This document shows positions 8,706 through 21,528 of a stretch of DNA of 64,000 bases, in pieces. The DNA comes from Halopseudomonas sp002296055 (GTDB lineage: Bacteria > Pseudomonadota > Gammaproteobacteria > Pseudomonadales > Pseudomonadaceae). The translations under genes and the position numbers were made by a program. The notes below the pieces were generated by a model, which saw nothing but the letters and a program-made list of their open reading frames with translations, made no database searches and was not told the origin of the DNA. The DNA lies in NCBI RefSeq assembly GCF_050876985.1, contig NZ_JBPAPP010000001.1; one strand, written 5' to 3'. How positions within the stretch are numbered: position 1 is the first letter of the stretch; the number at the start of each line of letters is the position of its first letter.

Positions 8706-9782
8706 ATGACACGACGATCGAAGATTGGCTGGTCCTTACTGGTATTGCTGGCACTGCTGTTATTGGCAGTGCATTTGCTGCTGCCCTACATCATCAAGGA
8801 CATCATGAATCGCAAGATGGCCGATATGGGCGATTACCGCGGGCACGTGGAAGACGTGGATATCGTGCTGTGGCGCGGCGCTTATCGCCTCAATCAGCTC
8901 AATATCGTGAAGATTGACGGTGAGCAGCAGGTGCCCTTCGTGCGCTTGCCACGCACCGATATCAAGATGCGCCTGCGTCCGTTTTGGGAGCACGGCGCGA
9001 TTGTGGCCGAAGTTGATCTCTATTCTCCACAGCTGAACTTTGTTGACGGTGACAGTGAAGAGCAGAAACAGTCAGGGCAGGGCGTGGACTGGCGTGACAA
9101 GCTGCAGGGCCTGATTCCGGTGCGGCTGGACCGGGTTGCCATCATTGATGGCGAGGTGGCTTTCCGCAATTTTCATTCGGAGCCACCAGTCAATCTCTAC
9201 GTCAATCAGTTGCAACTGACGGCGCACAATCTGACCAATGCCGATCAGCGCGATGGCGGACGAGATGCCGACCTTGAAGGGGAAGGGCTGTTGCTGGCCC
9301 ATGCGCCCCTGCGCTTTTCATCACGCTTTGACCCGCTGGGCGATTGGGAGAATGCTGATTTTCGCCTGCGGCTGACGGATGTTGAGCTGACCCGCTTGAA
9401 CGACTTTGCTACCGCCTACGGTCGATTTGACTTCAACGCCGGCACCGGCGATCTGGTGCTGGAGGCGGAAATTCGCGATGGACAGGTGCAGGGCTATATC
9501 AAGCCGCTGCTGCGCGGCGTCGACATCTTCGACATGCAGCAAGACCTGCGCAATCCGGACAAAAGCGTGATACGCGGGCTCTGGGAGGCGGTGGTGGGTG
9601 GCGGTCAGCAACTGCTGCAGAACCAGCGTGCTGATCAGTTTGCTACCCGTGTTGACCTGTCCGGCACCGTGAAATCGCCGGATGTCAGCCCGTGGCAGGC
9701 GTTTTTCAATATCCTGCGCAACGCCTTCGTCGAGGCGTTCACCAGCCGTTTTGAACCAATTCACAAGGCCGCTGACGAGTAG
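8706..9782 (+). CDS. DUF748 / AsmA-like envelope protein
   Basis: A 358-residue protein with one N-terminal membrane anchor (about residues 8-30, WSLLVLLALLLLAVHLLLPYI). A long periplasmic region then carries repeated beta-rich features typical of DUF748/AsmA-related proteins, such as EDVDIVLWRGAYRLNQLNI and IVAEVDLYSPQLNFVDGDSE. This superfamily includes bridge-like proteins connected with phospholipid transport and outer-membrane homeostasis; that role is inferred from family only. It is divergent from cysK and stands alone on the plus strand. Confidence 0.75.
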   Translation: MTRRSKIGWSLLVLLALLLLAVHLLLPYIIKDIMNRKMADMGDYRGHVEDVDIVLWRGAYRLNQLNIVKIDGEQQVPFVRLPRTDIKMRLRPFWEHGAIVAEVDLYSPQLNFVDGDSEEQKQSGQGVDWRDKLQGLIPVRLDRVAIIDGEVAFRNFHSEPPVNLYVNQLQLTAHNLTNADQRDGGRDADLEGEGLLLAHAPLRFSSRFDPLGDWENADFRLRLTDVELTRLNDFATAYGRFDFNAGTGDLVLEAEIRDGQVQGYIKPLLRGVDIFDMQQDLRNPDKSVIRGLWEAVVGGGQQLLQNQRADQFATRVDLSGTVKSPDVSPWQAFFNILRNAFVEAFTSRFEPIHKAADE

Positions 9783-9897
9783 TCGTGCCTATCTCGGCAT
9801 GGCTGATGACAGGGCATCAGCCGGCCTTTGGTTCCTGCCCCCGCGTTTACAGTACAAATAGCCACAGGCTATAGTTTTCGATCTTTTTTTGGTTCAA

Positions 9898-9955
9898 GGA
9901 AGGACTGATTAATCCTGAACGCCCCGCAGGGGGTGTGGAATTAATCAGTCCTTCC
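9898..9955. repeat. 16-bp perfect inverted repeat upstream of the MoxR gene
   Basis: The left arm GGAAGGACTGATTAAT (9898-9913) and its exact reverse complement (9940-9955) are separated by 26 bases that include GCCCCGCAGGGGG, itself partly self-complementary. The element ends 30 bases before the MoxR start codon, so it lies in the leader or promoter. It lacks a T-run after the stem. It could be a regulatory hairpin or the remnant of a small mobile palindrome. Confidence 0.8.
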
Positions 9956-9985
9956 TCAACACGGCTCCGGCCCAAGGAATATCCG

Positions 9986-10831
9986 ATGAAGTTCGAAGGT
10001 ACTCAGTCCTACGTCGCTACCGACGACCTGAAACTGGCGGTCAACGCTGCCATCACACTGGAACGCCCGCTGCTGATCAAGGGTGAGCCGGGCACCGGTA
10101 AAACCATGCTGGCCGAACAGCTGGCCGAGTCCATGGGCGCCAAGCTGATTACCTGGCACATCAAGTCCACTACCAAGGCGCATCAGGGCCTGTACGAGTA
10201 TGACGCGGTCAGCCGTCTGCGTGACTCGCAGCTGGGCGTGGACAAGGTGCACGACGTTGCCAACTACATCAAAAAGGGCAAGCTCTGGGAGGCGTTTGAA
10301 TCTGAGGAACGCGCCATTCTGCTGATCGACGAAATCGACAAGGCCGACATCGAGTTTCCGAACGACCTGCTGCAAGAACTCGACAAGATGGAGTTCTACG
10401 TTTACGAGACCAACCAGACCATCAAGGCCAAGCAGCGCCCGATCATCATCATCACCTCGAACAACGAGAAAGAGCTGCCGGACGCCTTCCTGCGTCGCTG
10501 CTTCTTCCACTACATCGCCTTCCCTGATCGCGACACCATGAAGAAAATCGTGGACGTGCACTTCCCGAAAATCGAAAGCGCACTACTGTCCGAAGCCATG
10601 GATATCTTCTTTGATGTCCGCAAGGTGCCGGGCCTCAAGAAAAAGCCCTCTACCTCCGAGCTGGTCGACTGGCTGAAGCTGCTGATGGCCGACCAGATCC
10701 CCGAAGCCGTGCTGCGTGACCGCGACCCGACCAAAGCCATTCCGCCGCTGTACGGTGCGCTGGTGAAGAACGAGCAAGACGTGCAACTGCTGGAACGCCT
10801 GGCCTTCATGACTCGCCGTCAGAATCGCTAA
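9986..10831 (+). CDS. MoxR-family AAA+ ATPase
   Basis: A 281-residue AAA+ ATPase. Walker A is GEPGTGKT (residues 33-40), Walker B is LLIDEID (112-118), and sensor 1 is in IIITSNNEKELPDAFLRRC. MoxR proteins act as chaperones that activate or insert cofactors into partner complexes, usually together with a von Willebrand factor A protein encoded next door, as here. The ATG at 9986 is preceded by AAGGAAT. An in-frame GTG at 9935 is rejected because it would translate the inverted repeat. The substrate of this pair is not evident from the neighbourhood. Confidence 0.9.
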   Translation: MKFEGTQSYVATDDLKLAVNAAITLERPLLIKGEPGTGKTMLAEQLAESMGAKLITWHIKSTTKAHQGLYEYDAVSRLRDSQLGVDKVHDVANYIKKGKLWEAFESEERAILLIDEIDKADIEFPNDLLQELDKMEFYVYETNQTIKAKQRPIIIITSNNEKELPDAFLRRCFFHYIAFPDRDTMKKIVDVHFPKIESALLSEAMDIFFDVRKVPGLKKKPSTSELVDWLKLLMADQIPEAVLRDRDPTKAIPPLYGALVKNEQDVQLLERLAFMTRRQNR

Positions 10832-10933
10832 CAGGTCGTTGAAACGCTAACCGCGTAGCGAGTGCGGCTTTAATGTCAGGCCTGGTGTCCGTAGCCTGGC
10901 CTTGAGCGCCTCGCCGACGTTTTCAACAACCTG
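10832..10933. repeat. Palindromic intergenic element between the MoxR and VWA genes
   Basis: CAGGTCGTTGAAACG (10832-10846) and CGTTTTCAACAACCTG (10918-10933) form imperfect inverted ends around a 71-base centre that also contains CAGGCCTGG and CCTGGCC. The element fills almost the whole 117-base gap. It may be an extragenic palindromic repeat or an mRNA-processing structure inside the two-gene transcript. Confidence 0.6.
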
Positions 10934-10948
10934 CAAAGGGGGTGCCCG

Positions 10949-12127
10949 ATGTTATTGGGCCTGTTCAATGAAATGCGTGCAGCCAAGGTGCCGGTCTCGG
11001 TGCGTGAGCTGCTCGACCTGATCAACGCGTTGAAACACCACGTGGTGTTCGCCGATATGGACGAGTTCTACTATCTGGCGCGTACGGTCATGGTCAAGGA
11101 CGAACGGCACTTCGACAAATTCGACCGTGCCTTCGGTGCCTACTTCAAGGGGTTGGAAAACCTCGACCAACTGATTGAGGCGATGATCCCCGACGATTGG
11201 CTGCGCAAGGAGTTTGAGCGCATGCTGACCGAGGAAGAAAAGGCCAAGATCCAGACCCTTGGTGGTCTCGACAAGCTGATCGAGGAGTTCAAAAAGCGCC
11301 TTGAAGAGCAGAAAGAGCGTCATGAGGGCGGCAACAAGTGGGTCGGCACCGGCGGCACCAGCCCGTTTGGCTCTGGCGGCTTCAACCCTGAGGGTATTCG
11401 CGTCGGTGAAGCCGGCAAGCGGCAGGGCAAGGCGGTCAAGGTCTGGGATCAGCGCGAGTACAAGAACCTGGATGATCAGGTAGAGCTGGGCACGCGCAAT
11501 ATCAAGGTGGCGCTGCGCCGTCTGCGCAAGTTTGCGCGCCAGGGCGCACACGATGAGCTGGATATCGACGGCACTATCGACCACACCGCCAAGGATGCGG
11601 GGCTGCTGAATATTCAGATGCGGCCGGAGCGGCGTAATGCGGTAAAACTGCTGCTGCTGTTTGATATCGGTGGTTCGATGGATGCGCACATCAAGGTGTG
11701 CGAGGAGTTGTTCTCCGCGTGCCGTACCGAGTTCAAACACCTGGAGTACTACTACTTCCATAACTGCATTTACGAGTCAGTCTGGAAGAACAACATGCGT
11801 CGCACCAGCGAGCGCACCTCTACGCTGGACCTGCTGCACAAGTACGGCCCGGACTACAAGGTGGTGTTTGTCGGTGATGCGGCCATGGCGCCCTACGAGA
11901 TCACTCAGCCAGGTGGCAGCGTAGAGCACTGGAACGAGGAGGCCGGGTACGTTTGGATTCAGCGCTTCATGGAAAAGTACAAGAAGCTTATCTGGATCAA
12001 TCCGTATCCTAAGGACGCCTGGGAATACACCTCGTCTACCAAGCTGATCCGTGAACTGATCGAAGACAAGATGTACCCGTTGACCCTGCAGGGTCTGGAA
12101 GACGGGATGAAGTATCTCAGCAAGTAG
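10949..12127 (+). CDS. VWA-domain protein, CoxE-like partner of the MoxR ATPase
   Basis: A 392-residue cytoplasmic protein. The N-terminal half (residues 1-125) is helical and charged. A Gly-rich linker, GTGGTSPFGSGGF, follows near residues 133-145. The C-terminal half is a von Willebrand factor A domain that begins LLLLFDIGGSMD. The metal-site (MIDAS) motif is DxGxS (Asp239, Gly241, Ser243) rather than the classic DxSxS; this variant is common in the CoxE/VWA group. MoxR and VWA proteins usually function as a pair that remodels a client complex. The start ATG is at 10949, after GCAAAGGGGG. Confidence 0.85.
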   Translation: MLLGLFNEMRAAKVPVSVRELLDLINALKHHVVFADMDEFYYLARTVMVKDERHFDKFDRAFGAYFKGLENLDQLIEAMIPDDWLRKEFERMLTEEEKAKIQTLGGLDKLIEEFKKRLEEQKERHEGGNKWVGTGGTSPFGSGGFNPEGIRVGEAGKRQGKAVKVWDQREYKNLDDQVELGTRNIKVALRRLRKFARQGAHDELDIDGTIDHTAKDAGLLNIQMRPERRNAVKLLLLFDIGGSMDAHIKVCEELFSACRTEFKHLEYYYFHNCIYESVWKNNMRRTSERTSTLDLLHKYGPDYKVVFVGDAAMAPYEITQPGGSVEHWNEEAGYVWIQRFMEKYKKLIWINPYPKDAWEYTSSTKLIRELIEDKMYPLTLQGLEDGMKYLSK

Positions 12128-12222
12128 GCGGCGACTTCGTCGCCGCAGCGGCAAGCGACAAGCAGTCCCTGCAGAGGCTGCTTGAGGGGGCTGATTCGGT
12201 ACATTGGCTTCCAGCTTCCAAA

Positions 12223-12253
12223 GCGAACCCGGCGCATGGCCGGGTTCGCGTTT
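12223..12253. terminator. Hairpin in the convergent gap, probable terminator
   Basis: GCGAACCCGGC, GCAT, GGCCGGGTTCGC followed by GTTT gives an 11-bp perfect stem between the convergent VWA and phaJ-type genes. The T-run is short. A second small hairpin, GGCGACTTCGTCGCC, sits right after the VWA stop codon. Confidence 0.6.
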
Positions 12254-12284
12254 AGCTTGCAGCTTCCAGCTGCGGCCAAGCCGC

Positions 12285-12755
12285 TTACCCCAGCTGCACT
12301 GCCGGTGCTTGCGGGCGGGGAATGCTGACTTTCTCGGTGGGCGCCATCACCGTGGCGGTGCCGTCGACCACCTGCTTGCCGTCCTGATTAATCACGCGCG
12401 TGGCAATTTTCACCCGATTCTTCGGCAGCTTTTCCAGAATTTCCAACTCGATTGTCACGGTGTCGCCCAGGCGCACCGGGCGCAGAAAACTCAGCTCCTG
12501 ACCGATATAGATGGTGCCCGGCCCGGGTAGCTCACAGGCGATGGCGGCAGAGATCAGCGCGCCGGAGAACATGCCGTGCGCGATGCGCCCCTTGAACGGG
12601 GTGGCAGCGGCAAATTCCTCGTCCAGGTGCACCGGGTTGACGTCTCCGGAGACGGCGGCAAACAGCAACAGGTCGCGTTCTTCTACCTGGTGGCTGAGGC
12701 TGGCGCGTTCGCCGATGGCCAATTCTTCGTAGGTGCGGTTTTCAAGGCTTTGCAT
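12285..12755 (-). CDS. phaJ: MaoC-family (R)-specific enoyl-CoA hydratase, PhaJ-type
   Basis: A 156-residue single hot-dog domain protein. The catalytic pair of the R-hydratase family is visible as Asp38 and His43 in SGDVNPVHLDEEFA, followed by the GRIAHGMFSGALISAAI segment. Such enzymes turn 2-enoyl-CoA from beta-oxidation into (R)-3-hydroxyacyl-CoA. Its start overlaps the end of the upstream lipase gene by 14 bases, so the two are translationally coupled. The pair is divergent from fadD2-fadD1, the arrangement known around PhaJ4 in Pseudomonas. No PHA synthase gene is present here, so the product may feed other routes. Confidence 0.88.
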   Translation of the reverse strand: MQSLENRTYEELAIGERASLSHQVEERDLLLFAAVSGDVNPVHLDEEFAAATPFKGRIAHGMFSGALISAAIACELPGPGTIYIGQELSFLRPVRLGDTVTIELEILEKLPKNRVKIATRVINQDGKQVVDGTATVMAPTEKVSIPRPQAPAVQLG

Positions 12756-13704
12756 GGGTGCTGCTCCGTTGCGAAAGGGCGGTCAGATGAGGGGCCAGCC
12801 ATGCGAGAAGGTCGTCGATAACCTCGGCTCGATTGGTCTCGTTGAAAACCTCATGGCGGGCGCCGGGATAAAGTCGCAATTCTACCTGCCTGAGTCCGGC
12901 GGCGCGCAAGCGCTGCTGCAGTTTCTCCAGGCCGCCGCCAGCGCTGATGGGGTCGGCATCGCCGCCGATAATCAGCAGCGGTAATTCCGGGCGTATGGCA
13001 GCCAGCCTTTGCGGAGCCTGGATAGTGACCAGCGCCTGCGCCAGGCAGCGCCAGTAATGGCAGCTCAGTACAAAGCCGCACAACGGGTCGGCCACGTAGC
13101 GGTCAACGTGCTCGTGGTCTCGGCTAAGCCAGTCAAAGGCGGTGCGGTTTGGCGCGAAGGCACGGTTGTACTGGGCGAAGGAGAGTCTATCAAGTGCCTT
13201 GGCCGGCGCTTGAGCACCGCGCAGCAGACCTTCGATGCGCGCAATCAGGCCGGCGGCCATGCTGAGCGCTGCGGGTTGGGCGTGGCTACCGCTGAGCACG
13301 GCCAGGTCCACCAGGTCGCTGTGCTCGATCAAGACGCTCTGCGCCAGATACGACCCCATGCTATGTCCCAGCAAAATGATCGGTTGTGCAGGGTGTGCGG
13401 CCTTGGTGCGTTGCAGCAGCAAAGCAACATCGCCAACCAGGCTGCTCCAGTTGGCGCTGGCCGGCAGTACGCCGCGCGGCAACTCGGGGGTGCTGGCGCC
13501 GTGGCCACGCAGGTCCAGCGCCTGCACGCCGATGCCGTGGGCGTTCAGCGCCTCAGCCAAAGCGGCATAGCGAGCGCCGTGCTCGGCCATGCCGTGACAG
13601 ATGATCAATTGCGCACGGGCGGTGTCGTCCGTTGGCCATTGGTGAACAGCCAGGTTAGCGCCATCGGTGGTGCTCAGGGTTTGCGGGTGTGAGGAGGGCA
13701 GCAT
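12742..13704 (-). CDS. Serine hydrolase of the lysophospholipase / monoacylglycerol lipase type
   Basis: A 320-residue alpha/beta hydrolase (serine aminopeptidase S33 / Hydrolase_4 type). The nucleophile is Ser115 in LLGHSMGSYL, the oxyanion region is ICHGMAEHGARY near residue 36, the acid is probably in IIGGDADPIS, and the His in GARHEVFNE. There is no signal peptide. It probably releases fatty acids from lysophospholipids or monoglycerides, which the adjacent FadD ligases could activate. It lies in an operon with the PhaJ-type gene (14-base overlap) and is divergent from fadD2. The exact substrate is unknown. Confidence 0.82.
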   Translation of the reverse strand: MLPSSHPQTLSTTDGANLAVHQWPTDDTARAQLIICHGMAEHGARYAALAEALNAHGIGVQALDLRGHGASTPELPRGVLPASANWSSLVGDVALLLQRTKAAHPAQPIILLGHSMGSYLAQSVLIEHSDLVDLAVLSGSHAQPAALSMAAGLIARIEGLLRGAQAPAKALDRLSFAQYNRAFAPNRTAFDWLSRDHEHVDRYVADPLCGFVLSCHYWRCLAQALVTIQAPQRLAAIRPELPLLIIGGDADPISAGGGLEKLQQRLRAAGLRQVELRLYPGARHEVFNETNRAEVIDDLLAWLAPHLTALSQRSSTHAKP

Positions 13705-13930
13705 GTGGGCGTTTATCCCGTTTATGTTGTTGTTATGACTGCAAGTGAGTGGTGAGTCAGCATACTGCGCAGACTGCGATATTCACAAATCAAATGAAAC
13801 ACTCCGGGGTTTTGTGTTTACCTCGACGCCTGATAGGTTTATGTCACGCTAGCATGCTAGTAACTGGCTCCCACGAGGGCCGCCGGCCAAGGCCGGAACA
13901 AGAACAAGCACAACGGGAAAGGAGAACAAG

Positions 13931-15616
13931 ATGGATGCGTCTTTCTGGGCGGACAAGCGGCCGCAGGGCATTCCGAATGATATCGATCTGAGCCAGTACA
14001 GCTCGATTATCGATGTATTCAACCAGGCCTGTGTCAAACACGCTCAGCTGCCGGCATTCAGCAACATGGGCGTATCCCTGACCTACGGTGACCTGGATCG
14101 CTACTCTGCTGCCTTTGCTGCCTACCTGCAGCAGCACACCAGCCTGCAGCCCGGTGACCGCATCGCGATTCAGATGCCCAATGTGCTGCAGTTCCCCATC
14201 GCTGTGTTTGGTGCCATGCGCGCCGGGCTGGTGGTCGTTAACACCAATCCGCTGTACACCGCCCGCGAGATGCGTCACCAGTTCAAGGACTCCGGCGCCA
14301 AAGCACTTATCTACATGAACATGTTTGGGCATCTGGTAGAGCAGGTCTTGCCGGACACCGAAATCGAGTTTCTCTTTGAGGCGCGACTGGGCGATCTGCT
14401 GCCGGGCCTGAAGGGCACGCTGATCAATGCGGCGGTCAAGCACGTCAAGAAGATGGTGCCGAGCTACTCGCTGCCCCAAGCGGTGTCTTTCAAGGCGGCG
14501 CTCAAGCGTTGCAAGGGCCAGCGCCCAACAGCGGTTACCCGCACCCTGGAAGACGTTGCTGTGCTGCAATACACCGGCGGCACCACGGGCGTAGCCAAGG
14601 GCGCGATGTTGACCCACGGCAACTTGGTGGCCAACATGCTGCAGGTTTACGCCAACATGCAGCAGGTTGATCGCGAGGGTAAAACCTTCGCCGGTGAGCC
14701 GGGTGAGGTCATCATCGCGCCGTTGCCGCTGTACCACATCTTCGCCTTCACCGTTAACTGCATGTGCATGATGATCGCCGGCCACCACAACGTGCTGATC
14801 ACCAACCCGCGTGACATCCCGGGCTTTATTGCCGAGCTGAAAAAGTGGCAGTTCTCCTCTGTAGTGGGCCTGAACACCCTGTTTGTTGCGCTGATGGAGC
14901 ACCCTGACTTCGACAAGCTCGACTTTTCGCGTCTCAAGAGCACGGGCTCCGGCGGCACTGCTCTGGTCAAGGCAACGGCCGAGCGCTGGGAAAAGCGCAC
15001 GGGCTGCCGTATTGGTGAAGGCTACGGCCTGACCGAGTGCTCCCCGGTAGTCACCTCCAGCCCTGGAGACGGCCTGGCGCGTATCGGCTCGGTCGGTCTG
15101 CCTGCGCCGGGTACCTCGCTGAAAGTGATCGACGAGAATGGCGTGGAGCAGGGCATCGGCGAGCGCGGTGAGCTGTGCGTCAAGGGCCCGCAGGTGATGA
15201 AGGGTTACTGGAATCGCCCAGAAGCGACCGATGAAGTCTTGGATGCAGAGGGTTGGTTCCGCACCGGTGACGTGGCTGTGATTGACGAAGACGGCTTTGT
15301 CTCTATCGTTGATCGCATCAAGGATTTGATCATCGTTTCCGGTTTCAACGTCTATCCCAACGAAATCGAAGATGTGGTTGCCGCGCATCCGAAGGTCGCC
15401 AACGCGGCGGCCATCGGCATTCCGGATGAGAAGTCCGGTGAGGCGGTCAAACTGTTCGTTGTGGCCAATGACAAGAGCCTGACCGTCGACGAGCTGAAAG
15501 AGTATTGCCGCGCCAACTTCACCGGTTACAAGGTGCCCAAGCAGTACGAGATCCGTGAGTCTCTGCCCATGTCCGCCGTGGGCAAAATCCTGCGTCGCGA
15601 ACTGCGCGACGAGTGA
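13931..15616 (+). CDS. fadD2: Long-chain acyl-CoA synthetase FadD2
   Basis: A 561-residue ANL-superfamily ligase that makes acyl-CoA from fatty acid, CoA and ATP. The AMP/ATP motif YTGGTTGVAKGAMLTHGN sits near residue 216, the GEGYGLTECSPV motif near residue 360, the DGWFRTGD-like motif as EGWFRTGD, and the C-terminal catalytic Lys region as GKILRREL. The start ATG 13931 follows AAAGGAGAACAAG. Length fits FadD. It is the first of two tandem paralogues; fadD1 follows 230 bases downstream. The 226-base gap to the divergent lipase gene should hold both promoters. Confidence 0.9.
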   Translation: MDASFWADKRPQGIPNDIDLSQYSSIIDVFNQACVKHAQLPAFSNMGVSLTYGDLDRYSAAFAAYLQQHTSLQPGDRIAIQMPNVLQFPIAVFGAMRAGLVVVNTNPLYTAREMRHQFKDSGAKALIYMNMFGHLVEQVLPDTEIEFLFEARLGDLLPGLKGTLINAAVKHVKKMVPSYSLPQAVSFKAALKRCKGQRPTAVTRTLEDVAVLQYTGGTTGVAKGAMLTHGNLVANMLQVYANMQQVDREGKTFAGEPGEVIIAPLPLYHIFAFTVNCMCMMIAGHHNVLITNPRDIPGFIAELKKWQFSSVVGLNTLFVALMEHPDFDKLDFSRLKSTGSGGTALVKATAERWEKRTGCRIGEGYGLTECSPVVTSSPGDGLARIGSVGLPAPGTSLKVIDENGVEQGIGERGELCVKGPQVMKGYWNRPEATDEVLDAEGWFRTGDVAVIDEDGFVSIVDRIKDLIIVSGFNVYPNEIEDVVAAHPKVANAAAIGIPDEKSGEAVKLFVVANDKSLTVDELKEYCRANFTGYKVPKQYEIRESLPMSAVGKILRRELRDE

Positions 15617-15626
15617 CCGCAAAGGT

Positions 15627-15654
15627 TTGCGGGTGACCTTGCAGTCACCCGCAA
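15627..15654. other. Perfect 11-bp hairpin after fadD2
   Basis: TTGCGGGTGAC, CTTGCA, GTCACCCGCAA lies 10 bases after the fadD2 stop codon. No T-run follows, so it may protect the mRNA 3' end or act as a weak terminator before the separate fadD1 leader. Confidence 0.6.
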
Positions 15655-15846
15655 CGCCAGCCCTGACGCGCTCCGGAGCCTCTTCCGGGGTGCTGGTTTG
15701 CCTGTGTAAAAGCTGCTAGTCTTCGAGCACTTTGCTTCCCGTGATGCGCCTGCAAAGGGCGTTTCAGGGCCAACATAAAGAGTGCCAAAGGCACCTAACG
15801 ATAAGACAGCAGCGAACCCACTGCAGCAGACTCAGGAGCAGGCTAG

Positions 15847-17535
15847 ATGCTTGAAAATTTCTGGAAGGATAAATACCCGGCGGGCGTTTCTTCAGAGATC
15901 GACCCCGATTCATACCCCAACGTTCTCGCGGTCCTGAAAGACTCCTGTCAACGGTTCGCCAACAAGCCTGCCTTTACCAACCTCGGTAAAACCCTCACCT
16001 ACGGTGAGCTGTACACTCTGTCTGGCCAATTTGCTGCCTACCTGCAACACAATAGCGGCCTGCAGCCGGGTGATCGCATCGCTATTCAGATGCCCAACGT
16101 GCTGCAGTACCCAATCGCCGTGTTCGGCGCCATGCGTGCCGGTTTTGTGGTGGTTAACACCAACCCGCTGTATACCAAGCGCGAGATGGAACACCAGTTC
16201 AACGACTCTGGCGCCAAGGCGCTGGTGTGCCTGGCGAACATGGCCCATCTGGCCGAAGAAGTCGTGCCCAAGACGGGCGTCAAGCAGGTCATTGTCACTG
16301 AAGTGGGTGACATGCTGCCGCCGCTCAAGCGTGTACTGATCAACGCTGCGGTCAAATATCTGAAGAAGATGGTGCCGCCCTACAGCATCCCCGGCATGGT
16401 GCGCTTTAACGATGCCATGGCCAAGGGGCGCAGCCTCAAGCTGGCCGAAGCGGCTCCCAAGGGCGACGATATTGCCGTGCTGCAGTATACCGGCGGCACT
16501 ACTGGCGTTGCCAAGGGCGCCATGCTGACTCACCGTAACCTGGTGGCCAACATGCTGCAGGCCAAGGAGCTGATGGCCTCGAACATGACCGATGGCGAAG
16601 AGGTCGTCATCTGCCCGCTGCCGCTGTATCACATCTATGCCTTCACCTTCCATTGCATGGCAATGATGGTCAGCGGCAACCAGAACGTGCTGATCACCAA
16701 CCCGCGTGATATCCCGGCCTTTGTCAAAGAGCTGTCCAAGTTCAAGTTCACCGGCTTTGTCGGCCTGAATACCCTGTTTGTTGCCCTGTGCAACGATGCC
16801 AGCTTCCGGGCACTGGACTTCAGCAAGTTCAAGGTCACCCTGTCCGGCGGTATGGCGCTGCAGCTGGCGACCGCGGAGCGCTGGAAGCAGGTCACTGGCT
16901 GTGAAATCTGTGAAGGTTTCGGCATGACTGAAACCAGCCCGGTTGCCACCGTTAACCCGATCAGCAATATCCAGCTCGGCACTATCGGTATTCCGGTGCC
17001 GTCAACCCTGTGTAAAGTGATCGACGAAGACGGCAACGAGCTGCCGCTGGGCGAGCGCGGTGAGCTGTGTGTCAAGGGCCCGCAGGTGATGAAGGGCTAC
17101 TGGCAGCGTCAGGAAGCCACCGACGAGATTCTGGACGCCGAAGGCTGGCTGAAAACCGGCGACATCGCGATCATTCAGGAAGACGGTTTCCTGCGTATCG
17201 TCGACCGCAAGAAGGACATGATTCTGGTCTCCGGCTTCAACGTCTATCCCAACGAGCTGGAAGACGTGATGGCCGCCATGCCGGGTGTGCAGCAGTGTGC
17301 GGCCATTGGTGTGCCGGATGAAAAGTCCGGTGAGGCAATCAAGGTGTTCCTGGTGAAGACTGCTGATTCCAGTCTGACCGAAGAGGACGTCAAGGCGCAG
17401 ATGCGCAGCAACCTGACAGCCTACAAGGTGCCCAAGTACGTTGAGTTCCGCGACAGCCTGCCCACGACCAACGTTGGCAAGATTCTGCGCCGCGAGCTGC
17501 GTGACGAAGAGCTGAAGAAACTCGGCAAGCAGTAA
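15847..17535 (+). CDS. fadD1: Long-chain acyl-CoA synthetase FadD1
   Basis: A 562-residue paralogue of the upstream gene, similar along its whole length. The motifs are YTGGTTGVAKGAMLTHRN, EGFGMTETSPVATVNP, EGWLKTGD and VGKILRRELRDEELKKLGKQ. It activates fatty acids for beta-oxidation and lipid salvage. In Pseudomonas the two tandem ligases differ in chain-length preference; that cannot be read here. The 230-base gap before it suggests its own promoter. A strong terminator at 17571-17601 follows. Confidence 0.92.
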   Translation: MLENFWKDKYPAGVSSEIDPDSYPNVLAVLKDSCQRFANKPAFTNLGKTLTYGELYTLSGQFAAYLQHNSGLQPGDRIAIQMPNVLQYPIAVFGAMRAGFVVVNTNPLYTKREMEHQFNDSGAKALVCLANMAHLAEEVVPKTGVKQVIVTEVGDMLPPLKRVLINAAVKYLKKMVPPYSIPGMVRFNDAMAKGRSLKLAEAAPKGDDIAVLQYTGGTTGVAKGAMLTHRNLVANMLQAKELMASNMTDGEEVVICPLPLYHIYAFTFHCMAMMVSGNQNVLITNPRDIPAFVKELSKFKFTGFVGLNTLFVALCNDASFRALDFSKFKVTLSGGMALQLATAERWKQVTGCEICEGFGMTETSPVATVNPISNIQLGTIGIPVPSTLCKVIDEDGNELPLGERGELCVKGPQVMKGYWQRQEATDEILDAEGWLKTGDIAIIQEDGFLRIVDRKKDMILVSGFNVYPNELEDVMAAMPGVQQCAAIGVPDEKSGEAIKVFLVKTADSSLTEEDVKAQMRSNLTAYKVPKYVEFRDSLPTTNVGKILRRELRDEELKKLGKQ

Positions 17536-17570
17536 GCTGCAACAGCCCGCGCGATTTTGCGACAATAGAG

Positions 17571-17601
17571 CCCCGCCCGGCATTGCCGGGCGGGGTTTTT
17601 T
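17571..17601 (+). terminator. Intrinsic terminator of fadD1
   Basis: CCCCGCCCGGC, ATT, GCCGGGCGGGG followed by TTTTTT is a strong GC-rich hairpin, 36 bases after the fadD1 stop and 19 bases before hrpA. Read-through or an internal promoter must supply hrpA. Confidence 0.92.
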
Positions 17602-17619
17602 CATGCCACAGGATTCTGT

Positions 17620-21528
<3,909 letters not shown>

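Noticed and set aside
13844..15622. Long antisense frame opposite fadD2 (also 17002-19149 opposite fadD1 and hrpA, and 47508-50192 opposite pheS and pheT)
   Set aside because: Such long mirror frames arise from GC-rich codon structure; the sense frames encode clear conserved enzymes.
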